Assembly (NCBI RefSeq): GCF_031598375.1
Contig: NZ_CP123872.1
Coordinates: forward strand, 2,104,501-2,168,500
DNA: 64,000 nt
Source: Temperatibacter marinus
Lineage (GTDB): Bacteria; Pseudomonadota; Alphaproteobacteria; Sphingomonadales; Kordiimonadaceae
Direction of reading: 5' to 3'
Shown: one piece after another, positions 62,702 through 64,000 of the stretch
Numbering within the stretch: position 1 is the first letter of the stretch
Layout: every line of letters begins with the position of its first letter
Translations under genes and position numbers: made by a program
Notes under the pieces: generated by a model
Database searches by the model: none
Seen by the model: the letters and a program-made list of their open reading frames with translations, nothing else
What the model was told of the DNA's origin: nothing

Positions 62702-64000
62702 ATGAAACAGATAACGACAGTCGCTGCAATGGCCTTGATCATGGCAGGCTCTGCCCCAGCTAGTGAACAAGTGAATCAACAAGAAGATCCTAAGCGAGAT
62801 GGCAAGTTAATCATCCAGATTACATTGGATCAATTTCGATCAGACTATTTGGTACGCTATAAACAAGCCCTTACAAAAGGCTTTCGAACCATTACCGAGA
62901 AGGGTGTCGGAAAAGTTCAGGGATATGTCGATCACGCGATTACCAATAGCCATCCAGGGCATGCCTCTCTAGCGACAGGCGCCTATCCTAGAACTCATGG
63001 ATATTCTGCCAACGAATGGTGGGACTATGTTGACGGAAAGTGGCGTTGGGTTGATGGAGCCATTGATCACAAGACAACGATCATCGGGAACGACAAGCGC
63101 CCGGGGTATTCTCCATTTTCTATGCGAGTGCGGTCTCTATCGGATTGGGTTTTAAAAGCTGATAAAAAAGCAAAGTCTATTGCGCTGAGTTCTAATGAGA
63201 CTGTTGTAAGCTATGCAGGGAAAACCGGGCGAGATGCATTTTGGTATGATCGAGAAGAAGGAAGGTTTATCACCAGCAGTTATTTTAGGCAGGATTACCC
63301 TAAGTGGGTCGAGAAGTTTAACGCCGAGAGTTTAGAAGACTATAAAGCTGAAGAATGGGCTTTGTCTTTGCCTGATAATTTGCAAGGCTTAGCAGATAAA
63401 GACGATCAATCTTATGAAGATTTTGGCAACCATTATGTCTTTCCGCATCGCTTTGCCGACGAGTATAATCCAGAGCATGAAACCCGCAGTCGTCAAACTC
63501 AGTTAGATTATTGGTTCTATGAGATCCCGATGGTAGATTTAGCGGTGTTGGATTTGGCCAAAAAGGCCATCAAGGCAGAAAAGCTTGGTCAGCGAAATTC
63601 AGTTGATTATCTAGCACTTTCTTTAGGGTCTCTGGATAATATAGGTCACATTTATGGAGGCTATAGTCTGGAAACCTTGGAGGCACTTTATCTCTTTGAT
63701 CATGCCCTTGCAGGCTTCATACAGTTTTTAGATGCTTCTATCGGTCGTGATCATTATATCCTCTCATTATCAGGGGATCACGGGGCCCCAGACCCTATTG
63801 AGCGTACCATAGCTAAAGGTGGTGAAGCTTATCGGATTCCACAGGAGGAAATTGAAAATCTTCTGGATCATATTGATGAAATAGGGGCGGCCCATGAAGG
63901 CAGTCAGTCTGCCTTGGTTTCTAAGATTGAATCCGCCTTAGAGAAAGAGCCTTATATCGCAGATGCAGTCACTGAGGCTGAGGTTTATGGTCTTAAACCA
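62702..64000 (+). CDS. Alkaline phosphatase/phosphodiesterase-superfamily protein, PafA-like (N-terminal part)
   Basis: The gene starts at an ATG with GAGGAG upstream and runs off the window after 433 codons. A signal peptide ends SAPASE. IIQITLDQFRSDYLVRY supplies the first metal-binding Asp; TNSHPGHASLATGAYPRTHGY is the nucleophile region (a Thr or Ser just before PGHAS). LGSLDNIGHIYGGYS and LSGDHGAPDP give further metal ligands. This matches PafA-type periplasmic phosphatases/phosphodiesterases. It probably releases phosphate from organic phosphates. Phased repeats upstream suggest control by the LytTR regulator. Confidence 0.85.
   Translation, partial: MKQITTVAAMALIMAGSAPASEQVNQQEDPKRDGKLIIQITLDQFRSDYLVRYKQALTKGFRTITEKGVGKVQGYVDHAITNSHPGHASLATGAYPRTHGYSANEWWDYVDGKWRWVDGAIDHKTTIIGNDKRPGYSPFSMRVRSLSDWVLKADKKAKSIALSSNETVVSYAGKTGRDAFWYDREEGRFITSSYFRQDYPKWVEKFNAESLEDYKAEEWALSLPDNLQGLADKDDQSYEDFGNHYVFPHRFADEYNPEHETRSRQTQLDYWFYEIPMVDLAVLDLAKKAIKAEKLGQRNSVDYLALSLGSLDNIGHIYGGYSLETLEALYLFDHALAGFIQFLDASIGRDHYILSLSGDHGAPDPIERTIAKGGEAYRIPQEEIENLLDHIDEIGAAHEGSQSALVSKIESALEKEPYIADAVTEAEVYGLKP

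Overview
The window looks like a chromosomal segment of a low-GC (by eye, low-to-mid 40s %, not computed) marine-type alphaproteobacterium. The main taxonomic clues are a PopZ/DUF2497 polar organiser gene, the order isoaspartyl methyltransferase - tolC - popZ - valS, and large Caulobacter-type TonB receptors. I would place it near Kordiimonadales/Emcibacterales, but that is an inference from style and not a measured placement. No phage, plasmid, CRISPR array or intact insertion sequence is visible.

Layout. 1-16.9 kb: the end of a D-aminoacylase-like gene, two large TonB-dependent receptors, a membrane histidine kinase, an XRE regulator with a haloalkane dehalogenase, a DEAD-box RNA helicase with a structured leader, a chromate transporter, an enoyl-reductase/saccharopine-dehydrogenase-like protein, an SGNH-like protein and a solute-binding protein. 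17-21.5 kb: a signalling island with a heme H-NOX protein, a hybrid histidine kinase, an HPt protein and a LuxO-type sigma54 activator. It is followed by a near-consensus sigma54 promoter in front of an unrecognised 91-residue gene. 21.5-28 kb: a YbbA/YbbP-like ABC transporter, an exported DJ-1/PfpI protein and an OmpR/EnvZ-type pair; the two transcription units share an identical direct-repeat box. 28-38 kb: a chemoreceptor, a PD40 protein, tRNA-Cys, pcm, tolC, popZ and valS. 38-47.2 kb: ubiD and a complete five-enzyme histidine utilisation cluster (hutI divergent from hutF-hutC-hutU-hutH-hutG) with a palindromic operator in the divergent promoter. 47.2-58 kb: small membrane proteins, an XRE/membrane-protein pair, an alpha/beta hydrolase lacking its nucleophilic serine, tRNA-Ser(GCU), a Sel1-repeat protein, two more PD40 paralogues (one frameshifted), an Xaa-Pro aminopeptidase and a trans-3-hydroxy-L-proline dehydratase-like enzyme. 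58-64 kb: an HxlR regulator, a CMD-family protein, a methyltransferase, a GAF-PAS histidine kinase, a membrane LytTR regulator and the first 433 codons of a PafA-like phosphatase.

How it fits together. The metabolic genes suggest growth on peptides and amino acids: TonB uptake, D-aminoacylase, Xaa-Pro peptidase, hydroxyproline dehydration and histidine to glutamate. The most interesting part is the signalling island. It encodes every step of a possible nitric-oxide-responsive His-Asp-His-Asp relay ending in a LuxO-like sigma54 activator, with a likely target promoter next door. This resembles the Vibrio H-NOX/HqsK-LuxU-LuxO branch, but here it is packed into one locus. Further regulatory signals read directly from the sequence are a shared OmpR-type box, 21-bp-phased repeats behind the LytTR gene, and a leader stem that would cover the ribosome-binding site of the DEAD-box helicase.
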